Positions 6,205 through 14,703 of a DNA stretch of 23,088 bases are shown here, piece after piece. Below the pieces are notes generated by a model. The model did not search any database, was not told where the DNA came from, and was given only the letters and a program-made list of their open reading frames with translations. The position numbers and the translations under genes were made by a program. Source of the DNA: JAJFFW01 sp963922595 (GTDB taxonomy: Bacteria; Pseudomonadota; Alphaproteobacteria; Caulobacterales; Parvularculaceae). How positions within the stretch are numbered: the stretch's first letter is position 1; each line of letters opens with the position of its first letter. The stretch covers positions 1 through 23,088 of the forward strand of contig CAWUIM010000050.1 in NCBI GenBank assembly GCA_963922595.1. Reading direction: 5' to 3'.

Positions 6205-6885
6205 ATGAAAATTCGCACCAAGATGGCCGCCGCGATTGCTATTGGCGCTACGATCACCTTCGCCAATGCGGCGCGCGCGGGCGATGTTGTTATTGATGAT
6301 TTCAAGACGGGCGCGTTCGAGACGACGCTTAGCGTAAACGGCGCCCGCGAGACGATAAGGGAGGCGCAGCCGACGGACGGGCTCGGCCGCGCGCGGGTCA
6401 TTCGATATCTTGTCAATCCGTCGTCCAAGAATCCGAACCCGCAAGGGCGCATTCAGGTGGCCGGCGCAGCGCAAAAACTCATTGTCAGCAATGATTACGG
6501 CTCGCCGCACCGCACCGAATTAAAATACGGCGTTGATATCCACGGAAACAACGCGCCGCTCAACCACGATCTCTCAAACTTGGAGAAGATGACGCTGACC
6601 TTTGAGAGCATGGACCTTGGCCTCAATATCAATATTGTCCTGTTTGGCGACAGCGGCCGAACGCGCGTCGCCTCAGCGCAGAACGTCAATCGCTACAACA
6701 ACCACATTGTCGGGTTCCCGGGCCGCGAAGTGCAGGTCGAATTCACCCGCGACAGTTTTGCGAAGCAACCATCCCTGCCGGACTTCACCTGGGACGACGT
6801 GGACTACATCGTCGCCATTATCCAGACCGGCAACGCCATGCACGCCGGCGATTACGCGCTGACCGAGTTTTCGTATACGGAGTAG
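6205..6885 (+). CDS. Exported protein of unknown function
   Basis: The 226-residue product begins with a clear Sec signal peptide: KIRTK, then a hydrophobic stretch AAAIAIGATITFANA, with cleavage probably after ARA at about residue 25. The mature protein starts GDVVIDDF and is predicted to be mostly beta strand, with alternating hydrophobic residues such as LTFESMDLGLNINIVLFGD (about 130-148). This recalls galactose-binding-like jelly-roll domains that begin with a DDF motif, but that similarity is only suggestive. A strong ribosome site, AGGGGAGAG, ends four bases before the ATG, and a perfect CRP-type operator is upstream. No cysteines or obvious catalytic motif are seen. It is likely periplasmic or secreted. 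Confidence 0.85.
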   Translation: MKIRTKMAAAIAIGATITFANAARAGDVVIDDFKTGAFETTLSVNGARETIREAQPTDGLGRARVIRYLVNPSSKNPNPQGRIQVAGAAQKLIVSNDYGSPHRTELKYGVDIHGNNAPLNHDLSNLEKMTLTFESMDLGLNINIVLFGDSGRTRVASAQNVNRYNNHIVGFPGREVQVEFTRDSFAKQPSLPDFTWDDVDYIVAIIQTGNAMHAGDYALTEFSYTE

Positions 6886-6909
6886 CGGTGTAAGTTAAGC
6901 GTAATGTAA

Positions 6910-6954
6910 CCCGCCTAGAATCCCCACGGCTTGGCCGTGGGGACTCAAGGCGGG
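6910..6954. repeat. Long two-tier hairpin resembling an IS200/IS605 end or REP
   Basis: TCCCCACGGC (6921-6930) and GCCGTGGGGA (6934-6943) form a perfect 10-bp stem with a 3-nt loop. Outside a symmetric 4-nt internal loop, CCCGCCT (6910-6916) pairs with AGGCGGG (6948-6954). No T-run follows, so it is a poor terminator. The stem is followed by TCAA, and the AGAATCCCC...GGGGA layout is like the terminal hairpins of IS200/IS605 elements. No transposase gene is nearby. Confidence 0.5.
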
Positions 6955-7000
6955 GCCTGCTGTGAGAGTGGACGCTATGGTCAAGCCATGGCGAGTCGGC

Positions 7001-7033
7001 GAAAAAAGAAAATGGCGAGCCGCGGCGCGCCAT
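7001..7033 (-). terminator. Intrinsic terminator of the dipeptidase operon
   Basis: On the minus strand, ATGGCG and CGCCAT (complements of 7028-7033 and 7012-7017) form a 6-bp stem with a 10-nt GC-rich loop, followed by TTTTCTTTTTTC (complement of 7000-7011). It lies 20 bp beyond the M19 dipeptidase stop codon, which fits the end of the phosphomannomutase-dipeptidase transcript. Confidence 0.65.
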
Positions 7034-7053
7034 ATTAGGCGCAATCTTTTTGG

Positions 7054-8208
7054 TTACTCCGGCGGTAAATTCTCCAAAAAGAACCGAATGGCGTTGTCGC
7101 CCATCACGGCTTTGATTGTTTGATCGTCGAGCCCGGCGTCGATCAGGGCTTGGGTGATGGCCGCCATTTCCGATGCGTCGATCGGGGTCGTGACCGTGCC
7201 GTCGAAGTCGGACCCGAGCGCCACATGGTCGGCCCCCAGAAGATCGACGGCATAAACAATCGCGCTGGCGATATCGCTCGGCGCCGGACCGCACACCACA
7301 TCTTCCCAGAACCCGACGCCGATAAGCCCCCCTGTAGCGGCGATGGCTTTCATGGTCTCGTCGGAGATATTGCGCGGGCTTTCGCAATGACCGTTAAGCC
7401 CCGTATGCGAGACAATGACCGGGCGCGTTGAGACGGCGAGAATATCGCGCACCACCGCTTCCGATGAATGCGCCACGTCGATGATCATGGATTTTTCAGC
7501 GGCGCGGCGCACCAACGCCTCGCCGAATTCAGTGAGGCCTCCCTTGCTGACGCCGTGGAGCGAGCCGCCGAGCGCATTGTCGAAGAAATGCTGCATACCG
7601 ATAATGCGTAAGCCCTCGTCATAAAGCCGGTCCACATTGGTGATGTCGCCTTCAAACGGATGGCCGCCCTCAATCAGAAAAACGCCGGCGAGCGCGTCGG
7701 TCGCCAGCGCCTTTTCAAGGTCCGAAGCGGTGCGCACAAAGACAAATTTGCCGCCTTCCTCGCGTTCAAGCCGTTGCAGGCGGCGGGCCTGATAGGCGGC
7801 GCGCTCATAGATCGAGGTCCATGCGGGGATCGGCCAGCGCTGGGCGATCGCGAGCAACGTGATCTGATCGCGTCCGGCGGTGTTCTCAGTATAGTTCTGG
7901 CCTTTTGGCGATTTTGTCGTTGCGGAAAAGACCTGCAGCGCAACGCCGCCGTCGCGAAGTCGAGGTAAGTCGGTCTGGCCGCGCGCGTGACGCTTCGCCG
8001 GATCGCGCCGCCACAAAAGCGTATCGGCGTGGAGATCGGCGACGGCGAGTTGGTCATGGAGACGTTGCGCGTCGGCGCTGATCGGATAGGGCGCATGCGG
8101 CGTTACCGCATTCATATTGGCGTCGACGCGCGGCGGCAGATAGAGGAAGACATAGACGCCAGCCAATATGGCGAGAAGAAGAATACCAACGCCGCCCCAC
8201 TTGATCAT
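7054..8208 (-). CDS. Membrane dipeptidase, peptidase family M19
   Basis: The 384-residue product has an N-terminal membrane anchor (about residues 5-24) and a metal-dependent M19 hydrolase domain facing the periplasm. The binuclear zinc ligands are all visible: HAD (His60, Asp62), the bridging Glu180 in IEGGHPF, His247 in IDVAHSS, His268 in SHTG, and Asp334 in GSDFDG. The family cleaves dipeptides, including some D-amino-acid dipeptides. The true substrate here is unknown. It follows the phosphomannomutase gene by only 12 bp, with AAGGGAAG serving as ribosome site at the end of that gene, so the two are probably cotranscribed. A terminator follows. Confidence 0.94.
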   Translation of the reverse strand: MIKWGGVGILLLAILAGVYVFLYLPPRVDANMNAVTPHAPYPISADAQRLHDQLAVADLHADTLLWRRDPAKRHARGQTDLPRLRDGGVALQVFSATTKSPKGQNYTENTAGRDQITLLAIAQRWPIPAWTSIYERAAYQARRLQRLEREEGGKFVFVRTASDLEKALATDALAGVFLIEGGHPFEGDITNVDRLYDEGLRIIGMQHFFDNALGGSLHGVSKGGLTEFGEALVRRAAEKSMIIDVAHSSEAVVRDILAVSTRPVIVSHTGLNGHCESPRNISDETMKAIAATGGLIGVGFWEDVVCGPAPSDIASAIVYAVDLLGADHVALGSDFDGTVTTPIDASEMAAITQALIDAGLDDQTIKAVMGDNAIRFFLENLPPE

Positions 8209-8220
8209 CGGTCGCTTCCC

Positions 8221-9717
8221 TTAAATCTTCTGATTGTACTCGCCAACCTCCGGGTGCTGACGAAGGACGGCGTCCAATTCGTTGAACATCGCCTTCATGT
8301 TCGCCTCTGAGGTCGGGCTTTCGACGACGACCACGAGTTCCGGCTTGTTGGAGGAGGCGCGGATAAGGCCCCAGGTGCCGTCTTCGGCGGTGACGCGTAC
8401 GCCATTGACGGTGACGATGTCGCGGATTTTCTGGCCGATAATATCGCCGCCGACGCCGCGCTCTTCGAACGCTTTCACGACCTTTGCGACCACGTCATAT
8501 TTCTTTTCGTCGTCGCAATGCGGCGACATGGTGGGGGACTGATAGGTCCGCGGCAGGCTCTTGCGCAGGTCCGACATTTTCTTGTCCGGGTTGCGGTCGA
8601 GCATCTGGAGGAGGGCGATGGCCGCGGTGAGCCCGCAATCATAACCGCGCCCGATAGGCTGGTTGAAAAAGAAATGCCCGGACTTTTCGAACCCGGCGAG
8701 CGCGCCCATTTCGTGGCTCTTGCGCTTGATATAAGAGTGGCCGGTCTTCCAATATTCCGTCTTGGCGCCGTTCTCGATCAAAACCGGGTCGGTCATGAAG
8801 AGGCCTGTGGATTTCACATCCACCACAAATTGGGCGTTCGGGTGCAGGGCGGAGAGATCCCGCGCGATCAGGACGCCGATCTTGTCGGCGAAAATCTCTT
8901 CGCCTTCATCATCAACGACGCCGCAGCGGTCGCCGTCGCCGTCAAAGCCGAGGGCGATATCGGCGCCGTGTTCTTTCACCGCAGCCTGCATAGCGTGCAG
9001 CATTTCCATATCTTCCGGGTTTGGATTATATTTTGGGAACGTATGATCGAGCGCGTCGTCCATGGGGATCACCTCAACGCCGAGGCGCGAGAGGCATTCC
9101 GGCGCATAGGCGCCCGCCGTGCCGTTGCCGCAGGCGGCGATCACCTTAAGCGGCCGCTTAATCTGAACGCTGGACGCCAGATCGTCGATATACCGCTCGC
9201 GTAAGCCCTCCACATATTTGTAGGCGCCGCCCTCATGGGCCTTGCCGGCGCCGGAAAGCACGATCTCTTTCAGGCGGCCCATCTCGTCAGGCCCGAAGGT
9301 CAGCGGCTTGTTCGCACCCATCTTCACGCCGGTCCAGCCATTTTCATTGTGGCTCGCGGTGACCATGGCGACGCAGGGGATGTCGAGATCGAATTGCGCA
9401 AAGTATGCGACCGGCGACAAAGCGAGGCCGATATCGTTCACTTCAATCCCCGCGGTCATGAGGCCGACCGTCAACGCCTGTTTCACCGAGACCGAATAGC
9501 CGCGGAAGTCATGGCCGACGACAATGCGCGGCGCGACGCCCATCTCGCGGATCAGCGTGCCGAGGCCGAGCCCCAGCGCCTGAATGCCGAGAAGGTTGAT
9601 CTCTTTTTCAAGAACCCAGCGCGCGTCATATTCGCGAAACCCCGTGGGCTTTACGAGCGGCGTTACTTCATAGTCGAGCGTGTTCGGTCGCAAATCAGCG
9701 CGCGGCGTCGGCAACAT
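8221..9717 (-). CDS. Phosphomannomutase/phosphoglucomutase
   Basis: This enzyme interconverts hexose 6- and 1-phosphates, feeding sugar nucleotides for envelope polysaccharides. With the start at 9717 the protein has 498 residues, the normal length for the alphaproteobacterial form. It has TGFREYDARW (25-34), the phosphoserine loop TASHNENG (120-127, Ser122), the metal loop DGDGDR (259-264), the sugar loop FEKSGHFFF, and the C-terminal phosphate-binding RASSNKPEL. An in-frame ATG at 9753 would add 12 residues, but it has no ribosome site, whereas GGAGAGGA precedes 9717. It is the first gene of a two-gene operon with the M19 dipeptidase. The gene is antiparallel to several long spurious frames. 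Confidence 0.94.
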   Translation of the reverse strand: MLPTPRADLRPNTLDYEVTPLVKPTGFREYDARWVLEKEINLLGIQALGLGLGTLIREMGVAPRIVVGHDFRGYSVSVKQALTVGLMTAGIEVNDIGLALSPVAYFAQFDLDIPCVAMVTASHNENGWTGVKMGANKPLTFGPDEMGRLKEIVLSGAGKAHEGGAYKYVEGLRERYIDDLASSVQIKRPLKVIAACGNGTAGAYAPECLSRLGVEVIPMDDALDHTFPKYNPNPEDMEMLHAMQAAVKEHGADIALGFDGDGDRCGVVDDEGEEIFADKIGVLIARDLSALHPNAQFVVDVKSTGLFMTDPVLIENGAKTEYWKTGHSYIKRKSHEMGALAGFEKSGHFFFNQPIGRGYDCGLTAAIALLQMLDRNPDKKMSDLRKSLPRTYQSPTMSPHCDDEKKYDVVAKVVKAFEERGVGGDIIGQKIRDIVTVNGVRVTAEDGTWGLIRASSNKPELVVVVESPTSEANMKAMFNELDAVLRQHPEVGEYNQKI

Positions 9718-9799
9718 GGGCGGGTCCTCTCCGAAAAAGTCGAGCCGGACCATAGCGGCGCCGATCAGGGATGCAAGAAGGCGCGGGGGCGGCGTTTGG

Positions 9800-10879
9800 T
9801 TAACGCGCCGCGATGAAACCGCCGCCGTCTTCGCGCGCGAGGCCGAGATCGGCGAGATTGGCGAGCACTTCTTCGACGCGGTCGCGGCGCTTGGCGGAAT
9901 ATTTCTGCTTGAAGGCGCGCGTCACGGCCTCGGCGTCGACGGGCCCGCGCGCGGCGCCGAGTACGTCGCGCACAAGGCGAATTTGTTCCAGCCCGTCTTT
10001 CGGCCAGGCGGGCTTGTCCGGCCCCTGATCGATGGCGAGGTCGGCCTCCACCTGCTGAGCTTCGCCGGCGCCCGGCACCTTGTGGCCGAGTTTCGGAATT
10101 TGATAGTCGGGGCGCAGCCAGCGCACGTGGCCGCGCGCTTCTTCCGCAGCGCGCTCTTTGTTGAGGGCCACAAGGCGGGAGAGCATTTCTTCTTCCGCCT
10201 CTTCCTGTTCGGGCGATTTATGCAGGGACGGCGTCGTGCCGCCGGGCTTGCCGATAAGGGCGGGGGCGAGGTCCGACCAGCCATAGGAGTCAAGCACCGC
10301 ACGATCGATGTCGTCATGGATTTCCGCGAGGATCGCAATTTGTGCGCGCTCATGCACGTCGCGCTCTTCCTCCGTCAACGGATCGCCGCCGTTCATCGCC
10401 TCGCGATAGCGCTCCAGCGCATTGTAAAGACGCGTCATGGTCAACCAGTCCCAGTCGTCGAGGCGCTCCTTGCGGAAGGCGTCAAGCCGCTCGCCGAGAT
10501 TATCGAGGTGGGAGTTGTCGGCATCTAAGTCGGTGACGCAGGCGGGGAAGGGGAAAGGGTCGAATGTTTTTGTTTTGTTGTAACGCGGTCTATCTTCAAG
10601 CGTTCCACCACTTTTGAGCGCCCACTGCACATGCAACCGCGATGATAGAAACGTCACCGCAGATCCAGTACTAACTGCTAACGCTACAATCATATGATCT
10701 GGAATTGTATCGGCAGAAATGAATTGGAAAAATCTGTGTTTGGAGGTTTCAGTTGTTCCAATAAATCGAGCTATGTTCGATAGCGCTTCACGCAGTATCG
10801 GTCGATCCCAACCATATAGCCACCAATTTTCACGAATTGTCTTACGATTGTTTTGATCGCGTTCTGGCTTTAAGCGATC
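9800..10879 (-). pseudogene. C-terminal remnant of the MmeI-like enzyme beyond the amber codon
   Basis: These 359 codons carry the rest of the target-recognition domain, including FIGTTETSKHRFFQF and then TLEDRPRYNKTKTFDPFPFP, which is conserved in this family. They are followed by the C-terminal helical domain (VLDSYGWSD, then EEARGHVRWLRPDYQ) and a winged-helix-like end. The first ATG in the segment is at 10693, without a ribosome site, so independent translation is unlikely. The codons after the stop show no further frameshift or nonsense change, so the lesion appears recent. Confidence 0.75.
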
Positions 10880-11220
10880 CTAAAGATGCGAATAAATCGC
10901 CGGCTCCTTTTTGCGTACTTCTTGAACAGTCATCCCTGAGAGGTCAATGACTCGCCGTGGCTTAACTCTCTTCGCAAGATCGCTTCCCTTAAGATATGGT
11001 TTTACGCGAGCGCTTTTCGCGAATGAAACTGCATCCTCAACTACAAAGGCTTGTCCATGCAATGCCATCCCGAATGCACCGATGTTCTCATTGGATAGTA
11101 ATCCAATAGCTGAGCCGGCATTGGGGCCGATCGATAAATTTGGACTGATAAACCCGTATTCTTGTTCCAATTCAACATTTGGTGCATCCGTATTCAGCCC
11201 TTCCTCCTTCATCACCTCCG
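10561..11220 (-). other. AT-rich block covering the target-recognition region
   Basis: By my count 300 of 660 bases are G or C (about 45%), whereas single 60-bp lines on either side reach 60% (10501-10560), 65% (11221-11280) and 67% (9841-9900). The block coincides with the specificity region of the restriction-methyltransferase and contains the amber codon. It fits a module imported by recombination. Confidence 0.6.
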
Positions 11221-13369
11221 CAAGCACGCCTTCGATTGACCCGCGAACAGCGACCGTCATGGCGATGCGAACCGCCGCCTTGTCGGCGCTCTTGAGCCAG
11301 GGGTGATCGGGCACAGCGAAAATGAGTGACAAAGGCTGTTTTGCATTCATCCACTTCTCTATGACGCGCCGTGAAAACGTTTGGGTAATGGAATTGGTGG
11401 TGATGAAGCCAAAACGGCGCAGGGGGTTTGCTCGCTTAGCTGTCGGCGGCGGCGCAAGCAGACATGCTGCTTGCTCCCAGAAATGCATGACAAAATCCGC
11501 GCCGCCCGGCACATCCTTGCGCGCTTTCCATGCTGCTTCGGCGTAGCCGTCGCCCAGCTCGGCCCGCATCTGCTTGGGCCCAATAAACGGCGGGTTGCCC
11601 ACAATAAATTCCACCTCTGGCCATTCTGCGCGGCGCGGGTTTTCGTAGGTGTAGGTCTCAACGCGCGCGTCTTCGTCGGGCACGTCAGCGCCGGTGACAG
11701 GGTGCTTTTTATACGTCCGCCCGTCCCAGATGGTGACGGGCTTGCCGGTCTCGTCTCGGTTCAGTTCCTTTTTATCGTAAGCGAGGATCGCGTCCTGCTC
11801 GCGGATATTGCCATAGGCGTGGAGTACAGGCTCCGAAATCGCGTCGAGGCCGGCTGTCTTCAACTGCCATTTCAGATAGCCAATCCAAAGGACAAGGTCG
11901 GCTATGGGCACGGCGCGGGCGTTGATCTCGAGCCCGTAAAACTGCCGGGGGCTGACGGTTTCACCTTCGAGCGCCAGCGTGTCCTGACTGCCAGAATAGG
12001 CCGCGAGCGCCTCCAGCACTTCGCCTTCAAGCTTCTTCATCAGCTCGAACGAGACATACAGAAAATTACCGGTGCCGCAGGCAGGGTCGAGCACGCGCGT
12101 GGTGCAGAGCGTGTGGTGAAAACCGGTGAGCGCTTCCAGCGCGCCGTCATGGTCGCCCGCATCTTCAAGTTCCGCGGCGCGCGCCTGCACGTCTTCCCAA
12201 TCATCGCGCAGGGGCTCGATAATGGTGGGGATGACCAGCCGCTCCACATAGGCCCGCGGCGTGAAATGGGCGCCGAGCTTTGAGCGCTCGCGGCTGTCGA
12301 GGGCCTGTTCTAAAAGCGTGCCGAAGATCGCTGGCTCCACATCGGTCCAGTCGCGAATGGCGGCCACATGCAGCTCGTGGATTTCTTCCTTCTCCAGCGG
12401 CAGGGCCCGGGCGTTTTGGAAAAGCGCGCCGTTGAACCGCTTCAGCGTGTCTTCGAGCCCTGCATCGAAGCCGCCTTTGTCCATGGTCTTCCACAGCGCC
12501 TCGACTGCGGGCGCGAAGTTCTGCGGCTTTTCCTTGAGACGACCAAGCAGATTTTCAAATCCCTTTTTCGGGATCAACGCCACGTCCTCGGCGAACATTG
12601 TAAACAGACAGCGCATGAGAAAGTCAGCGACCGTTTCCGGCGCATGTTTCTTTTCCAGCTTGCGGGCGATCTTCGCGAGCCGCTCGGCGATGTCCTTGGT
12701 GACGGCGGCTGAAATTTTCGCGGGGTCCAGCGCATGCGGATCATGCCAGATCTTCCACAGCCGCTCCTGCACCTCTTCTTCAAGAAGATCGTCGAGGTGG
12801 ATGCGGAAAGACCGGCGGTCAGGAAAGTGCGAGTAGTTTTTTCCCTGTCCGGAGAAATCGGCGAAAACTTCAATGACGTGGCCCACGTCGATAGTCATTA
12901 TAAAGGGCGGGTAGCCGTGCTCCACAGGCAGGTCGCGGGCGTAGTCGATCGCCTGGTTCTTGGCGGCCTGCATGATGCGGTCCCACTTCGCCGAGCCGCG
13001 GCGGGCGTGGCCCTTTGACTGACGCGCGGCCTCTTCGCCCAGCATTTCGATTTGTTGGGGGTCGACCTTCTTGCGCTTGGCGGACTGCTTCGCCTCCATG
13101 ATGAAGGCGCCGCGCCGGTAAAGGTCGATGCGGCGGGTGGTGACGCGTCCATCTTCGAACGCGTGATCGACCCGGCGCTCAAAGCAATAATCATTGCCCA
13201 CGCGGTCTTCCGCAGCGAAGTCTGGCTTGGGTAAGTGCAACGCCTCGCATAGGCGCTCAATGAAGGGCTGAAAGTTGGAAATTTCCGCGCCGCCGGACGC
13301 GCCGACGCTGTCGATCAGCGTGCGCAATTTCGAGTTATCCGCTTCGGGGCGCGTACGGGCTTCAGTCAT
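10880..13369 (-). CDS. N-terminal part of the MmeI-like enzyme: nuclease plus N6-adenine methyltransferase
   Basis: This 829-residue open part ends at the amber codon. Residues 82-94 hold a PD-(D/E)xK nuclease site, D-x9-EAK (Asp82, Glu92, Lys94), with the same spacing as in MmeI. A helical connector follows (about 190-360). The methyltransferase domain has motif I DPACGTGNF (428-436) and motif IV NPPF (592-595), typical of gamma-class N6-adenine enzymes. The start of the target-recognition region occupies about 700-829. The start at 13369 (MTEAR) is the first ATG; a TTG four codons upstream is less likely. If translated alone it keeps both catalytic centres but lacks most of the specificity part. 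Confidence 0.75.
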   Translation of the reverse strand: MTEARTRPEADNSKLRTLIDSVGASGGAEISNFQPFIERLCEALHLPKPDFAAEDRVGNDYCFERRVDHAFEDGRVTTRRIDLYRRGAFIMEAKQSAKRKKVDPQQIEMLGEEAARQSKGHARRGSAKWDRIMQAAKNQAIDYARDLPVEHGYPPFIMTIDVGHVIEVFADFSGQGKNYSHFPDRRSFRIHLDDLLEEEVQERLWKIWHDPHALDPAKISAAVTKDIAERLAKIARKLEKKHAPETVADFLMRCLFTMFAEDVALIPKKGFENLLGRLKEKPQNFAPAVEALWKTMDKGGFDAGLEDTLKRFNGALFQNARALPLEKEEIHELHVAAIRDWTDVEPAIFGTLLEQALDSRERSKLGAHFTPRAYVERLVIPTIIEPLRDDWEDVQARAAELEDAGDHDGALEALTGFHHTLCTTRVLDPACGTGNFLYVSFELMKKLEGEVLEALAAYSGSQDTLALEGETVSPRQFYGLEINARAVPIADLVLWIGYLKWQLKTAGLDAISEPVLHAYGNIREQDAILAYDKKELNRDETGKPVTIWDGRTYKKHPVTGADVPDEDARVETYTYENPRRAEWPEVEFIVGNPPFIGPKQMRAELGDGYAEAAWKARKDVPGGADFVMHFWEQAACLLAPPPTAKRANPLRRFGFITTNSITQTFSRRVIEKWMNAKQPLSLIFAVPDHPWLKSADKAAVRIAMTVAVRGSIEGVLAEVMKEEGLNTDAPNVELEQEYGFISPNLSIGPNAGSAIGLLSNENIGAFGMALHGQAFVVEDAVSFAKSARVKPYLKGSDLAKRVKPRRVIDLSGMTVQEVRKKEPAIYSHL

Positions 13370-13495
13370 CAACGCACCCAAGCGCGATTTTTGATCAATT
13401 TCAAATGTCAGCGTTCGCGCTGCAAGGGCGGCCGGAAGCGGTGATCGTTACATCGCCGTGGTTGCGTTGAGATATTGGGATCCGTTTCTGTCGCC

Positions 13496-14584
13496 TCAGG
13501 GCGACAACGCCTCGACAATAATCGGTTGTAACGCCTGTTCCAGCGCGACGCTTTCCGGCGTTGGTTGCGCGGTTGTGAGCGCGATCTCTTCCATGGCGAT
13601 GATGGCCCAATAGCCGTTTACGAAATCCACCCAGGGCGTGAAGCCGAAGCCGCCGGGCGAGGAGATGATTTGTTCCGCCTCGCAGGTGGCGTCGTAGGCG
13701 GGTAGGTCGCATTCCTTCCAGAACCCAAAGCCATAACGCCAGTCGGCGTCGAATTGCTCGGTGGCGGGCGGACGAAACGCGATCGCCGCGTCCTGAACGC
13801 CGTCGCGAAGAAACTCGGGCAAGTCAGAGACGACGTCACCGGCGAGGAGCGCGGTGAGAATTAGGGCGTAATCGTCGCTGCGCATGGTGAGGGCGCCCGA
13901 AAAACGTGGATTGTCGCCGCCGAGGATCGGGAACGCCGCGTCGGCGGAGACGCCAAGCGGGTCGAACAGAAGGTCGCGCACGAGAAGCGTGAACGGCCGC
14001 CCGCGCGCTTCAGCCGCCATGAGCGCGGCGATCTGCATATGCTCCGGGCCGTAACTGAACGCTGCGCCCGGCGTGCGGTCAAGGCCGCCATCGTGAATCT
14101 GACGGACGCAATCAAAGAGCAGGACCGCGCCGTCGCCGATGCATCCGGGCTGTCGCGGCGGATTTTCAAACCCTGACGTGAACGCCATCAGCGAGGCGAG
14201 CGTCACCGCGCTGCGGCCCGCCGGTTCATTGTCGGCCCAATAGGAAATGTAATCCTGCGGCTGATCATCGAGCGCCAGGGCGCCGTCTTCCACTAACAGG
14301 CGCATCGCAAGGCCGACGATCAGCTTGCTCGCTGACGCCACCCGGATCGGCGCATCCGTCGGGAAGACGCCCTTCTCGTAGGTGAACAAGACGCCCGTCT
14401 CGTCGCCGACGATCAGCGCCATATTGGCGATCGGCGCGGCGTCGACGGCGTCCATCGCAGCGCTGAAGTCCGGCGTTGCGGGCGCGGGCGGCGGTACGGG
14501 CGCGGCGGGGGCGCTCGTTATCGTGTCGTTTCCCGAACAAGCCCCGGCAATCGTCAAAATGGCGGCGGCGAGACATAATCGCAT
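13496..14584 (-). CDS. Serine hydrolase of the beta-lactamase (class C/esterase) fold, probable lipoprotein
   Basis: The 362-residue product starts with MRLCLAAAILTIAGAC, a short signal peptide ending in a possible lipobox Cys (residue 16), then a Pro/Ala-rich linker. The nucleophile motif SASK (84-87, SxxK) is present. The second motif reads YGP, keeping the Tyr but not the Asn of YxN. The third element appears as SPGGFGF rather than KTG. It is therefore a divergent penicillin-binding-like esterase or peptidase, not a clear beta-lactamase. I chose ATG 14584 because AGGGAG sits nine bases before it; the upstream ATG at 14602 would include that ribosome site inside the gene. It is divergent from the nucleoside transporter. 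Confidence 0.83.
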   Translation of the reverse strand: MRLCLAAAILTIAGACSGNDTITSAPAAPVPPPAPATPDFSAAMDAVDAAPIANMALIVGDETGVLFTYEKGVFPTDAPIRVASASKLIVGLAMRLLVEDGALALDDQPQDYISYWADNEPAGRSAVTLASLMAFTSGFENPPRQPGCIGDGAVLLFDCVRQIHDGGLDRTPGAAFSYGPEHMQIAALMAAEARGRPFTLLVRDLLFDPLGVSADAAFPILGGDNPRFSGALTMRSDDYALILTALLAGDVVSDLPEFLRDGVQDAAIAFRPPATEQFDADWRYGFGFWKECDLPAYDATCEAEQIISSPGGFGFTPWVDFVNGYWAIIAMEEIALTTAQPTPESVALEQALQPIIVEALSP

Positions 14585-14703
14585 TAGAAGTCGCTCCCTC
14601 ATGTTTTGCGATTAAACGGCGATGGCCGGGAATTCCGTCGCGTGACATCGCGGTCGGCATTCCGCATAGTCGCGCTTGGTTAATTTTTCCGGTGAGAGGG
14701 GCG

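Larger units (their letters stand above)
9800..13369 (-). pseudogene. MmeI-like type IIL restriction-methyltransferase, interrupted by one in-frame amber codon
   Basis: Read through, the locus encodes 1189 codons in one phase from ATG 13369 to the stop at 9800. The only interruption is TAG at 10880-10882 (codon 830). Translation after the amber continues at once with family sequence (DRLKPERDQNNR, then ENWWLYGWDRP), which normally follows YxHL in these proteins. It is therefore a nonsense change, not a frameshift or two separate genes. The intact enzyme would combine nuclease, adenine methyltransferase and target recognition in one chain, cutting and protecting DNA. The stop removes part of the recognition domain and the whole C-terminus. 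Loss of function is likely, but readthrough, a sequencing error or a recent lesion cannot be excluded. Confidence 0.82.

Noticed and set aside
11381..12283. Plus-strand frame of 300 codons inside the restriction-methyltransferase
   Set aside because: It lies opposite the methyltransferase motifs DPACGTGNF and NPPF and has no family similarity; it is a shadow frame.
9800..13369. Reading the restriction locus as two separate genes, or as a frameshift
   Set aside because: The phase is identical on both sides of the amber codon, and family sequence continues at the very next codon, so a nonsense change is the simpler explanation.
13409..13422. Small hairpin CAGCG-ttcg-CGCTG between the serine hydrolase and restriction genes
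   Set aside because: It has only five base pairs and no T-run; too weak to call a terminator or operator.
14476..14703. N-terminal extension of the nucleoside transporter
   Set aside because: The extra 76 codons are basic and lack family similarity, they overlap the divergent serine hydrolase, and a good ribosome site precedes the ATG at 14704.
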